Shown here in pieces: positions 10,701 to 18,091 of a DNA stretch of 49,892 bases (the first letter of the stretch is position 1; each line of letters begins with the position of its first letter). A program made the translations under genes and the position numbers. The stretch comes from Nemertoderma westbladi (Eukaryota; Xenacoelomorpha; Nemertodermatida; Nemertodermatidae). Location of the stretch: positions 1 to 49,892 of the forward strand of contig JAUCBJ010003190.1 in NCBI GenBank assembly GCA_032718475.1, in the 5' to 3' direction. Below the pieces are notes generated by a model, which was given only the letters and a program-made list of their open reading frames with translations, ran no database searches and was not told the DNA's origin.

Positions 10701-11908
10701 GACCTATAAAAATTTATATAAGCCCCTTTCTTTGTCAATGCACGAACTGAAAGAAGATTCTTCCCTAGTTTTGGAACATACAAAACTTCAGAAATACAAA
10801 GTTTAGCTCCGCAAGTAGATTGAATATTAACAATTCCTTTACCTATAGCATTTACATAACGTTTATCACCAAGATAAACATATTTGCAATGGTCAAATTT
10901 TTTATAATTTATGAAACAATCTGACACAAATGTCATATGTTCGGTAGCTCCTGAATCAATATACCAATTATCACACCCAGTATTCGAATTGCTAATATGC
11001 AAAGCAAACGAACAGTTTTCAAGATAATCCAGCTCATTCAATTCTGATTCTGATTCACTACCTTTAACAAGAAGTCCCTCTGACTTCTTTCGAGTTGGAC
11101 ACGCTGAAGCCCAATGTGAATTATCACTGCAAAGTTGACAACCTCTTTGAGTACATTTCCGAGCAAAATGTCCCCCAACACCACACTTTAAACATGGAGC
11201 CTTGCTCTTCCGGAATCCTGGTGAAGAAGTGAACTGCTGCGGCTTGCTACTCCCACTGTCTTGTTGTCCTTTCTTTGCATAACCCTTTTGTTTCACTGAT
11301 AAAAGGGCATTCTCTGTTTCACTATTGTGTGTGTGCCGTGCACTTTCATTAAACAGTAAACCCTTTATATTGTCCCATGACATTTCATTGACAGCAACAT
11401 CAATCGCTGACAGCATGGAATTATACGATGATGGAAGTGATCCTAAAACAGTAAGTGCGAATGCCTTGTCCGTAATATTCTCTTCTGGATCAAGTTCATT
11501 AATCTTTGTGTAAAGATTCCTCATCTCCGTAACATGTTTCTCAACGTTGCCACCATTTGGCAACTGTTTATTGAAAAATTCGGTTCGAAGTCTAACAATC
11601 TTTAGCCATGATTTTCGATCAAACTGTTCCTCTAATGCATCCCAAGTTTCCTTTGCAGTCGTTGCATCCTTTATATAGCAACGCAATTCCGGATCAATAG
11701 CTAGTGCAATAGTTGTGCGTGCGCGAGTTTTCCTTCGCATAAACGCAGCTCTACCAGCTCCTTCCGGTGGAGTAGGATCTCCAATGACAAACTCCCACAA
11801 ATCGTGATGTTCCAATGTAAGCTGCATTGTGTAACGCCATTCACAATAGTTTTCAGACCGCAGTTTCTCGATTTTCTCTATCTTTAAACCGCCAATATCA
11901 TCCGCCAT
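7706..11908 (-). CDS. Copia gag-pol polyprotein
   Basis: A 1,400-residue polyprotein with an ATG start at 11908 and a TAA stop at 7706. Residues 1 to about 230 are the copia gag domain. Two CX2CX4HX4C zinc knuckles follow (C239-C242-H247-C252 and C257-C260-H265-C270). The aspartic protease has WYIDSGATEH with D318. The integrase zinc-binding site uses H446, H451, C480 and C483, and the integrase DDE triad is D511, D574 and E610 with 35 residues between the last two. Reverse transcriptase covers about 915-1160 with D995 in QMDVKTAFLNG and YVDD at 1080-1083. RNase H has D1250, E1291 and D1327. All catalytic residues that I can identify are present, so the product looks functional. It copies and integrates the element through cytoplasmic particles. 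A 20-residue block is duplicated at 765-804 in the spacer between integrase and reverse transcriptase. Confidence 0.97.
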   Translation of the reverse strand: MADDIGGLKIEKIEKLRSENYCEWRYTMQLTLEHHDLWEFVIGDPTPPEGAGRAAFMRRKTRARTTIALAIDPELRCYIKDATTAKETWDALEEQFDRKSWLKIVRLRTEFFNKQLPNGGNVEKHVTEMRNLYTKINELDPEENITDKAFALTVLGSLPSSYNSMLSAIDVAVNEMSWDNIKGLLFNESARHTHNSETENALLSVKQKGYAKKGQQDSGSSKPQQFTSSPGFRKSKAPCLKCGVGGHFARKCTQRGCQLCSDNSHWASACPTRKKSEGLLVKGSESESELNELDYLENCSFALHISNSNTGCDNWYIDSGATEHMTFVSDCFINYKKFDHCKYVYLGDKRYVNAIGKGIVNIQSTCGAKLCISEVLYVPKLGKNLLSVRALTKKGAYINFYRSECEIGYGKQVIANGRVDGDLYKLEVHTGNSALVATSLLGQIWHERFGHVGIDSLKQLLDNEMVSGINCDIETFNTNCEGCALGKSHKVPFPTHSSRRADDLVDIVHSDICGPMDTESIGGSKYFATIIDDKSRYTTVYILKHKSELFQCFKDFVAKVENQIGRTVKILRSDNGGEYNSTSLKEYCLSKGIMHEFTVPYNPQQNGVAERMNRTIMELALSMLYAAGLSKQFWAEAVSTAVYIRNRCPTNAVQGSTPYEVWFGNKPDVSSLRIFGCYSFMHLPREKRKKLDAKARKCIFIGYSGKSKGYRLYEPESKRIYESRDVQFFENSFPKMSNRVTNPILKPPYMKESSDVDQGELVVKEAQQTRKSIVDHTSNIVNNQEAQQTRTSIVDHTSNIVNNQEAMEIETIGDSVSSSDGEVFHGFDLDDEPVVETINEGEMTSSSTSKSVHHYPTRQRKPPDRLGTIEWPKAMIVEEESIEPQTLKEAWSRNDGDYWREAMDTEYESLIKNQTWTLVKAPADANIVDCKWILKYKYQPDGSIERYKARLVARGFTQEYGIDYDEVFAPVAKYSAIRTVLAIANQLNWSIHQMDVKTAFLNGELMKEIYMKQPEGYVDDKRPDFVCKLKKAIYGLKQSSRCWNKLIDKHLTSNGFKQNEADPCMYIKYVNDIVVIIVLYVDDILIASSDDEILMQEKCTLSSRFEMVDKGELEYILGMVITRDRKNRTMTINQSKYLENVLERFGMLNCKPVATPIDPNVKFEKRTDDEKPADKTLYQTAIGSLTYAMTGTRPDLATSIGILSKYMSDPSEAHWKGVKRVFRYIRGTLNVGLKYNAKETSVISASGYSDANHAGCSETRKYTSGYIFFVGDCAVSWRSKRQDIVAISSTEAEYVALSSAAQEAKWLRILIANILLSKVEPVMMYEDNQSAIALVKNPVFHNRTKHIDVRFHFIRELIARNIVTVKYCSSKEMTADMFTKGLTKAIFEYHCSKIGLISLE
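9491..9610 (-). repeat. In-frame 60-bp tandem duplication inside the Copia frame
   Basis: Two adjacent 60-bp copies (9491-9550 and 9551-9610) differ at two bases and encode two EAQQTR[K/T]SIVDHTSN-type 20-residue blocks. They lie in the unstructured linker between integrase and reverse transcriptase, where length is poorly constrained. Confidence 0.93.
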
Positions 11909-12147
11909 TTCAGTAAACTATCTGTGTGCAATTAATTATATCAGCAACAAAGGAGTAAACAATATCGATTTGTTAAATTTCAGTCACTGATCCTTTCCCA
12001 CTACTGCTACCGCTTGCCGGTACCGGTAACCACGATAATTAGCGATTTTAGTATTTGCAAAGTTTCCTTGCATACCGGTACTCATTACAATTCATTACAA
12101 TTAACAGTACCATAGCATCTGACTGCCTGTTACTTGGGCCCATAACC
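11909..12147 (-). promoter_or_regulatory. Copia 5' leader with tRNA-iMet half-molecule primer-binding site
   Basis: A 239-bp untranslated leader. Directly inside the 5' LTR, plus-strand bases 12135-12147 read TGGGCCCATAACC. This equals the anticodon-loop region of eukaryotic initiator tRNA-Met, so the element RNA would pair with an internal segment of that tRNA and not with its 3' end. Drosophila copia is known to prime from the 5' half of initiator tRNA-Met in this way. Confidence 0.85.
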
Positions 12148-12413
12148 TGTTAGAAGTTGAAGTGTATATATCGAATATCATTATAATATATTAGGCCTAC
12201 TAGCCAAACATGACTGCAGATATATAAACCTAGCGCAGTATAGCAGTACTTCTGACAGTCATTGTAGATGCTCAGTACCGGTTGCCGGTAGCACAATGAT
12301 AAACTATAATGTAATACAACTAGAGTATTTAAATTTCCCACCACACCCTTAAGATACTGATTATCGCATAATATATTGTCATACAGTTTAAAGGTAAGTT
12401 ACAGTTTCTAACA
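12148..12413 (-). repeat. Copia 5' LTR (promoter LTR)
   Basis: 266 bp and the upstream LTR in element orientation. On the minus strand TTTATATATC (12219-12228) is a TATA-like candidate for the element promoter. An inverted repeat TACCGG-CAA-CCGGTA lies near the middle. Confidence 0.95.
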
Positions 12414-12418
12414 GATGG
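12414..12418. repeat. Copia target-site duplication, right copy
   Basis: GATGG, matching 7395-7399. Confidence 0.93.
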
Positions 12419-13430
12419 TGACTCAGAACCATTTGAAGTATTATGGGGAGTCCTCCAAGGAGACACACTTGCGCCATTCTTGTTCATAATTGTGGTTGAC
12501 TATGTTCTATGCATATCCTTAGATCATCATAATGATGATGGGGTGATGGTAACTCCACCTATTGGCTCCAGAAATCGAAATCCTGCCAAGTACCTAACTG
12601 ATCAAGACTTTGCTGATGACTTAGGAGTACTCTCAGAATCATTAGAGGGAGCCCAACGGCTCCTCAGCTCATTAGAACATGCTGCTTCTAGTGTTGGTCT
12701 TTTTATTAACTCCATAAAGACCAAAATTTTGACAGTTAACTTTGAAAGTCCTCAGCAAGTCTCTGACCGGATGAGCATAAGCTCAAAGGATGGTATTCTT
12801 GAACATGTGGACGACTTCTGTTACCTGGGATCATGGATCCGGAAGTCAGGTGATGACCTTCGAATACGTAAGGGAAAGGCATGAGCAGCCTTGAATAGGC
12901 TTTCCAGGATTTGGAAGTCACAGAGAATTAGTCGGAAACTTAAGTTCCGATTATTTAGAGCAGCAGTAGTTCCAGTACTCCTCTCTGGGAGTCCATGCTG
13001 GGCTCTAAGTGCTGAGGACACCAAATCTTTGGATGGCACATTCACAAGAATGCTACGCCGGGTTCATTGTGTCAAGTACAATGCGCACATCTCCAACCAG
13101 ACACTATATAACATTGGAGGTATCTCATTGGTTCCCCCAAGCTTGACACTAGAACAAAATCGCCTCCGCTTTGCAGGACATTGCTTTCGCCGTGAGGACC
13201 AGCCAGTGCATAATCTTGTACTTTGGCAGCCTCATGGAGTGAATAAGCATGGTGGACAGCCCATGACTTTCTTGAGACGCATCTTAAAGGACACTGGCCT
13301 TGAAGATGCGGATGATCTTGCAAATGTCATGGGTGATAGGGAGTTGTGGTGGCGCAATTTTGTCGACAAGCCGGCACAGCATTCTTAAAAATGCAGCTGC
13401 AATGCAGCATGCCGATCGTAGTAGTAGTAG
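12414..13430 (+). pseudogene. LINE reverse transcriptase, 3' fragment with in-frame stop
   Basis: Continues the element interrupted at 7399. The frame runs from 12414 with EPFEVLWGVLQGDTLAPFLF (motif B region), then the catalytic FADD box (12609-12620, motif C), thumb sequence with DFCYLGSWIRKSGDD, and a C-terminal domain with SRIWKSQRISRKLKFRLFRA and RMLRRVHCVKYNAHISNQTL typical of invertebrate LINE C-termini. One TGA at 12882-12884 lies in frame where relatives have Trp, and the frame then runs unbroken to TAA at 13386-13388. About 30 bp downstream the element ends in a (GTA)n tail (13418-13430), the kind of short-repeat tail that RTE-type elements use instead of poly(A). It is dead because of the stop, the upstream frameshifts and the Copia insertion. 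Confidence 0.9.
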
Positions 13431-13996
13431 CCTAGGCTGAGAACACTCCCCTTAGGCAGAGATGACTCATCTAGTTGCAAAAAATTGTTTATAGTTGTTT
13501 CTGACTTAGGATCTAAGTTCGTTTTACCATATACATATACAGGCAGCTAGTATACTACTTTTTGGCAGTGATTTTTTTTATGTCCGTTCATTTGACTTTT
13601 TATCCGTAATTTTTTACGAATTTTGCCTAATACCTTTGTTGTCCGCAGTATGACTTTTTATTTATGCAATTCTTCAATTAAGGGAAAGGAGCAGGTTACA
13701 TAGATGGTATTTTCAAACCAAAACAATAAACGATAACATTACCAATTCAGAGAAAGGAGCAGGTTACAGAGGCGGGCTTTTCTAACCAAAACAATAAACA
13801 GTTACTATACAAAATGAGGAAAAAGAGCAGGTAACAGAGACGGGGTTTTCTAACTATTTAATATAATTATTTAACATTGAGAAAGGCAGCATCAGGATTC
13901 AACCTAAAGAGCACACAATGTAATAAATAATTATTTGTAGGGTTTTTCGAAATTAGGGGAGTCATCTCAGCCTAATGGGAGTGCTCCCAGCCTAGG
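13431..13996. repeat. Terminal-inverted-repeat structure enclosing three 68-bp repeats
   Basis: Bases 13431-13468 and 13959-13996 are inverted copies of each other, about 34 of 38 positions matching, both ending in the AGCCTAGG core. They bracket about 490 bp of AT-rich DNA with no gene. The outer left end abuts the LINE tail, so any target duplication there is not visible. It could be a small non-autonomous DNA element (MITE or foldback) or part of the palindrome cluster that continues to 14180. Confidence 0.6.
13684..13887. repeat. Three tandem 68-bp repeats
   Basis: Each copy contains a GGAGCAGGT(T/A)ACAGAG-like segment, a G-rich then T-rich stretch, and AACCAAAACAATAAAC. The GCAGG word falls at 13691, 13759 and 13827, an exact 68-bp period. 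The copies are diverged, and the third is incomplete at its end. Confidence 0.85.
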
Positions 13997-14180
13997 CTGG
14001 GATAATTGTGGTGTGTTCTCGGCCGAGGCTGAGACGACTGAGGACTGTGAGGAGAGTTCGCAGACTAGGCTGGGAACACTCCTCAGTCGTCTCAGCCTAG
14101 GCTGGGAACACTCCTCAGTCGTCTCAGCCTAGGCTGAGACGACTGCTCTCAAGGAGTGTTCTCAGCCTAGGTTGAGACAA
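13986..14180. repeat. Palindrome cluster built on AGCCTAGGCT
   Basis: At least five AGCCTAGGCT-like dyads are packed into 200 bp. Bases 14116-14145 form a perfect 30-bp palindrome centred on CCTAGG. Bases 14070-14101 and 14102-14133 are direct 32-bp tandem copies that overlap it. An imperfect arm at 14014-14044 pairs with 14082-14112. Single strands from this block could fold into long hairpins. No coding capacity. Confidence 0.85.
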
Positions 14181-15549
14181 CTGAAGACACGGGGGGCGTG
14201 GTTGTCTGGCCATGGCCACTTTGGGCTTGTGCGACACACATTTATCGCATCCAGGACTTATACTATTAGGTATTCAAGCTTCAACACTATGCGCATGCAC
14301 TGAATTTTCTACATACTTTAAGATTTCAGAAAATAGATTGGTTATTAGGGTTTTCGAAAAAATATTTCTTGTAAAAAATCACCTGATTTTGGCTACTATT
14401 TTGTATCTCGGGCCATACGTTATTAGCACACTATCGTATCCCCCTTCCATTGAGATTATAGGCCTGCGCTTCGTAATAATTATTTGCTTGTGCGCTGTCA
14501 CTATAAGGCAGTTAGGTCGCCGCACTAACACCTAAGTTATACTACTACTATCACTATCCAACCCTTTTATTTACACTCCCTGTAGGTTCAAATTACAGCT
14601 GCACCCCCCCCCCCCCCCCCCCCCCCCCCCACCCGAATGTTTGTAATAAAACATACTGGCACTGCAATATAGAATATAAAGAAATATTATCTTTACAATG
14701 AAGCTTATATAAAATAGCAATATAAATACTGTAACACCACCTGTGTCACTCACTAGTCGGCATATTAATCGAGCACAAACTGGTACAAAGTGGGCTGGGG
14801 TCGCCTCTATTATAACTTTACCGTATCTGTTTGCGAGAAAACTCAAAATTAAAATAGAATATTATAAAAAAAGTTCCGAATTACTTAGAAGGATTTGTAA
14901 CGATATCATGTGGCATACCGGTATCAATGTGTCTCAAAAACTAAGTAAGAAATTAAGGTTAAAGAAATTAAAACAAAGCTGAGTAAAGTATCACATTATA
15001 GGATTACGTACCGAGTTGCTACTACTGCTGAACTGGTATTAATAGTTTTACAAACAGAATATGGTTTCTGGTAAGTAGATTCACCGGTAGACCTTCATAC
15101 TTTTACTTTAAAATGTAAGAGCGCTTTTACAAAAATGACATAGTGATTATTAATAATTCACTACAATAAACTCTACTGAAGTAAACAATAGGAAAAAACA
15201 TTTTACTTTACAGCTAAAAGGTTAGTCACTCTCTACTCTCTAGAAAACAAAATTGCATAATAACACATTCGGCCTAACAGAGGGCTACATCCTACATAAC
15301 TAAAAATTCGCGTCAAAAATACAAAAATAGGTGGTTGGCGTAATATTTATTTGAACTGTATAGTGTTACTAAAACTAGATGAAGTTGGTTTAGTGTTGAG
15401 GTAATTTTGTAGCGGAATATTTTAATATCTCCGCAACTTTTACTACTTTACTATTTCGCTTGAACTAATTAATAACACGTCTTGGCATTAATTTAAATTT
15501 CGGACAGGTACGTTGTTCTTTCAGGCAACTGCTCTGTCGGAAATTTATA
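14181..15549. other. Intergenic DNA between the palindrome cluster and PDK
   Basis: No recognisable gene. Open frames at 14212-14535 (+) and 14743-14982 (+) show no domain, and the second begins at GTG. A run of 27 C lies at 14604-14630. On the minus strand AATAAA (15346-15351) lies about 200 bp past the PDK stop codon and is a candidate PDK poly(A) signal. Confidence 0.55.
14604..14630. repeat. Poly(C)27 homopolymer
   Basis: 27 consecutive C bases, capable of i-motif formation or of G-quadruplex formation on the other strand. The exact length is prone to sequencing error. Confidence 0.9.
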
Positions 15550-16851
15550 CTAATGATGCGGTGTTTGTGTCCAATCGTCTGTCAATGGATCTCTAGTCCA
15601 ATCTCGAGGAAGCGTCGCCGTTGAATAATAATTTTTCACCGTCGTATTATAAATGGGCAGCAATTCGTCAGCGTGTTCGCCGAATACGCGAAGGTATATG
15701 ATGGCCTTAGTCCCGTATCCCTCCATGGACACAAGCTGAAGGTCTCCGTGTAGGTACCGCGCGTAGAGCCGCGATATCGGTAGGCCGTACCCGTACCCTG
15801 CCATCGGAACGCCCACGCCATTGTCCACGGCAGGGAGAGGCGCTGTCGTGTACATGTACTCCCATATGTGACCCATCTGGCGTCGTGGAATCCCGCCACC
15901 TCTATCCGAGACCACTACGGTCACGTCCTCATCGCCCTTACAGATAGATACCTCGACTGGCGGAGGGCTATCCTCCAACCCGTTAAACTCCATAGTCGCT
16001 CTCATTGCGTTCTTAATCAACTCAAAGATGATATGATAGAGATGGGAAGGAACACAAGTCATAGTTACCTTGTCTTCGTTTTTATTGAGTATCTTGACTT
16101 CCAACTTGGGTGAGTCCAGGTAATCTCGGTCGCACAGATCCTTCGCGTCTTCGAACGCGCCTTTAACGACGTCGGCGACGTCGCAGTTTGGGTCTATACT
16201 CCCGACGAATCCGTGTTGGAACACGGGGTCCTCCGAAAAGAGCAACGTGTGCTGGTTGATTAGCATCCGGATCCCAATCCGACTCAGGTAGAACCGGTCC
16301 AGGAAGTAGGTTATATTCTCGTTGATCTTGGAGAAATTCTCGAGGTTCGTGGCCCCATCCGTGATCCCTAGACTAGATCTCATGTCAGCAACGCCCTCGG
16401 CCATCGTCTGCACTGCGTTTCGATTCCGATTTCGAATATCTATTATAGTTTTTGTGAATTCTTTCAGGGTTTCAAACGTTGATTCCTTATCCTCATAGGC
16501 CACTATATCCATCAAACATTGATTATAACTCTGTAATACAACCTGCGCGCTTCTTGTTTCTAATAATTTCGAGGGCCCAACTTTGAATTCCTTCATTATG
16601 TTTGCGAATCTCACGGGGATTTCGTAGCGAAGGAAGTTGTAGCTGCTGTCCTCCCGAAGGGGTTGCAAGGAGCCGAAATCTACGAGTTTCTTAATCGATA
16701 AAGACGTTGGTTCGAACCTAGAGTAGCGGTCTATAGTTCGAGCCAGTTCCGTGTTACCTTGGTTACACATGGAACGCCGCGGCCGCCCCCCATATCGAAT
16801 CATTATCGAGTCGCCAGATTTTACTAAGACACAATAAATGCACTGCAGCAC
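15550..16851 (-). CDS. PDK: Pyruvate dehydrogenase kinase, mitochondrial
   Basis: Phosphorylates the E1-alpha subunit of the pyruvate dehydrogenase complex in the mitochondrial matrix and so switches the complex off. The frame is 433 codons, close to the usual length of about 400-440. The N-terminal regulatory domain has LDRFYLSRIGIRMLINQHTL (184-203). The GHKL ATPase domain has the N box with E277 and N281 (FELIKNAMRA), the G1 box DRGGG (316-320) and the G2 box GYGYGLP (352-358, glycines 352, 354, 356). D417-W418 (RDW) near the C-terminus matches the DW motif used in dimer contacts. The ATG at 16849 is the longest start; Met17 (16803) gives MIRYGGRPRR, a more typical arginine-rich targeting peptide, and may be the true start. 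Sequence favours PDK over branched-chain ketoacid dehydrogenase kinase. There is no intron, although many animal PDK genes have several, and the GC content is high compared with its surroundings. Confidence 0.95.
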   Translation of the reverse strand: MLQCIYCVLVKSGDSIMIRYGGRPRRSMCNQGNTELARTIDRYSRFEPTSLSIKKLVDFGSLQPLREDSSYNFLRYEIPVRFANIMKEFKVGPSKLLETRSAQVVLQSYNQCLMDIVAYEDKESTFETLKEFTKTIIDIRNRNRNAVQTMAEGVADMRSSLGITDGATNLENFSKINENITYFLDRFYLSRIGIRMLINQHTLLFSEDPVFQHGFVGSIDPNCDVADVVKGAFEDAKDLCDRDYLDSPKLEVKILNKNEDKVTMTCVPSHLYHIIFELIKNAMRATMEFNGLEDSPPPVEVSICKGDEDVTVVVSDRGGGIPRRQMGHIWEYMYTTAPLPAVDNGVGVPMAGYGYGLPISRLYARYLHGDLQLVSMEGYGTKAIIYLRVFGEHADELLPIYNTTVKNYYSTATLPRDWTRDPLTDDWTQTPHH

Positions 16852-17740
16852 AATATTACCGGCAGAGCGGTACTGGTATGATTAAACCTGGTCAAATTCG
16901 CTGTTGTTGTTTTAAAATGTTCACAATACAACAACCAAGTATCAAGAAATTACCCAATAGAAGCCCGACAAAACCAAACCTAAGGTACAGAAGAACTACT
17001 AATCCAACAATGTTTCCTCTGTTTACAGTAATAAATTGTGATGGAGTTGATCTATTGGGCTTTGATTGGCTGATTGGTAAGAATTAATTGGTGGGATATT
17101 TGAATCATGTGTTGCATTGCTATTTTAATTTTATTTCACTGGTTTACAATAAATTGCACTTAGCCTAATACTTAACCTCCTTACCTTCCGTGCCCTTACA
17201 GTTGTTTTAAATGTAACTATTTATTAATTTATTTAGGGATAATAGTTACCCGAACATAGGAACTACGGAACTATACGCTTAATATATGAGCGAAAAGAAT
17301 TTGCAACATTTATGTGCTGTCTACCTGTTGTACTTAGTACCTGGTACGATTTAGCGTAGGCCTACCTACTGTTATCGTACCGTATGTACTAGTACTGTGG
17401 TTATTGTATGTAGTCTGATATGAAATTCTGATGAAAGTTTCAAGTACATGTTAATGATTGATTTAATGTTACTATTACTAATTATAATTATATGTAATGT
17501 AATTAATGCAGTAGGAGTAGCAGTTATGTGTAACAAATGACAAAGCAATAAGCAGTCAGCCGAAGCCAGTAATTGTTTAACTCTTTCGATAGATTGTAGG
17601 CCTATATTTGTATATTATTGTATACTATTGTATATTTATTCATAGACAGACATTATTTATGCCTTTTCAATGCATGTAGCGTATAACTCAACTCTTCAGT
17701 TACTTCGTCACGTCAATTTCTATTGTGTTTTTGTTGATAG
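16852..17740. other. PDK upstream region and putative HAUS4 intron
   Basis: Holds the presumed PDK promoter (leftward) next to 16851. The rest is AT-rich with no exon that I can support. A splice-like pair (TTTACAG to 17028, GTAAG from 17077) encloses 48 bp, but its frame does not fit the HAUS4 exon. The stretch ends in the acceptor TTTTTGTTGATAG at 17728-17740. Confidence 0.5.
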
Positions 17741-17921
17741 GGATATCTTAGACAAGGCTGAAAGAGAACATGAATCTAGCATTGCCAACAGTAAACATTT
17801 GTTAAATACATATCAACAACTTGGTCCAACCTGGACAAGCATGGTGAACACTTACCGAAAACTGCAAAGCAACATTGAGAATAAAGAATGGGCGTTGAAG
17901 GAATTCGATGCTACTACCTGA
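17741..17921 (+). CDS. HAUS4: HAUS augmin-like complex subunit 4, terminal coding exon
   Basis: Augmin (eight HAUS subunits) recruits gamma-tubulin to spindle microtubules so that new ones branch off. The exon follows a good acceptor (TTTTTGTTGATAG|G) and encodes about 60 residues in phase 2: DILDKAEREHESSIANSKHL, then LLNTYQQLG, a short helix and IENKEWALKEF before TGA at 17919. From memory of the family this matches the coiled-coil end of vertebrate HAUS4, which has NSRQVLNSYEVLG and ENKRWALQEF at the same spacing. Heptad-like hydrophobics support a coiled coil. Earlier exons were not found between Piezo and this point, and PDK lies upstream on the other strand. So either PDK sits inside a HAUS4 intron or this is an isolated fragment. 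The downstream gene MGME1 begins only 170 bp after the stop. Confidence 0.78.
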
Positions 17922-18091
17922 CGGACTGTTTTTTCGCCGTGTATCCTTATTACCTATGTAATGTACATAAATACTAAAATATACTTACAAAAGGATGCTT
18001 TTATTGAAAGATTTGAAGAAATAATTGCCTACTGAATTATAACTTCGCGAACTAAAGATACTTCAGTATCGCTTTTAATTAATTATCAACT

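Larger units (their letters stand above)
7400..12413 (-). mobile_element. Ty1/copia LTR retrotransposon, nearly intact
   Basis: A complete 5,014-bp element on the minus strand. It has two 266-bp LTRs with TG...CA ends, one gag-pol frame of 1,400 codons without a break, a primer-binding site, a polypurine tract and a 5-bp target duplication. The LTRs differ at a single base (C at 7493, T at 12241), about 0.4%, so the insertion is recent on an evolutionary scale. Domain order is gag, protease, integrase, reverse transcriptase, RNase H; integrase before reverse transcriptase is diagnostic of copia rather than gypsy. It sits inside an already frameshifted LINE, which gives the order of insertions. 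No sign of capture of a host gene. Confidence 0.97.

Noticed and set aside
14212-14535. A 107-codon open frame starting MATLGLCDTH
   Set aside because: It starts at the edge of the palindrome cluster, has no recognisable domain, and its hydrophobic stretches are what AT-rich DNA gives by chance.
14571-14846. A glycine-rich minus-strand protein
   Set aside because: The glycine run is only the translation of the C27 homopolymer.
14743-14982. A basic 79-codon protein
   Set aside because: It begins at GTG, lacks any known motif and has no splice context; I cannot support a gene.
15550-16851. Branched-chain ketoacid dehydrogenase kinase
   Set aside because: The LDRFYLSRIGIRMLINQH block and the C-terminal DW motif fit PDK better.
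17029-17076. A short HAUS4 exon between TTTACAG and GTAAG
   Set aside because: The frame needed to join the 17741 exon meets a TGA within the stretch, and the encoded residues do not resemble a coiled coil.
16878-17087. A small gene of 69 codons next to the PDK start
   Set aside because: No domain, no homologue that I recognise, and it overlaps the presumed PDK promoter.
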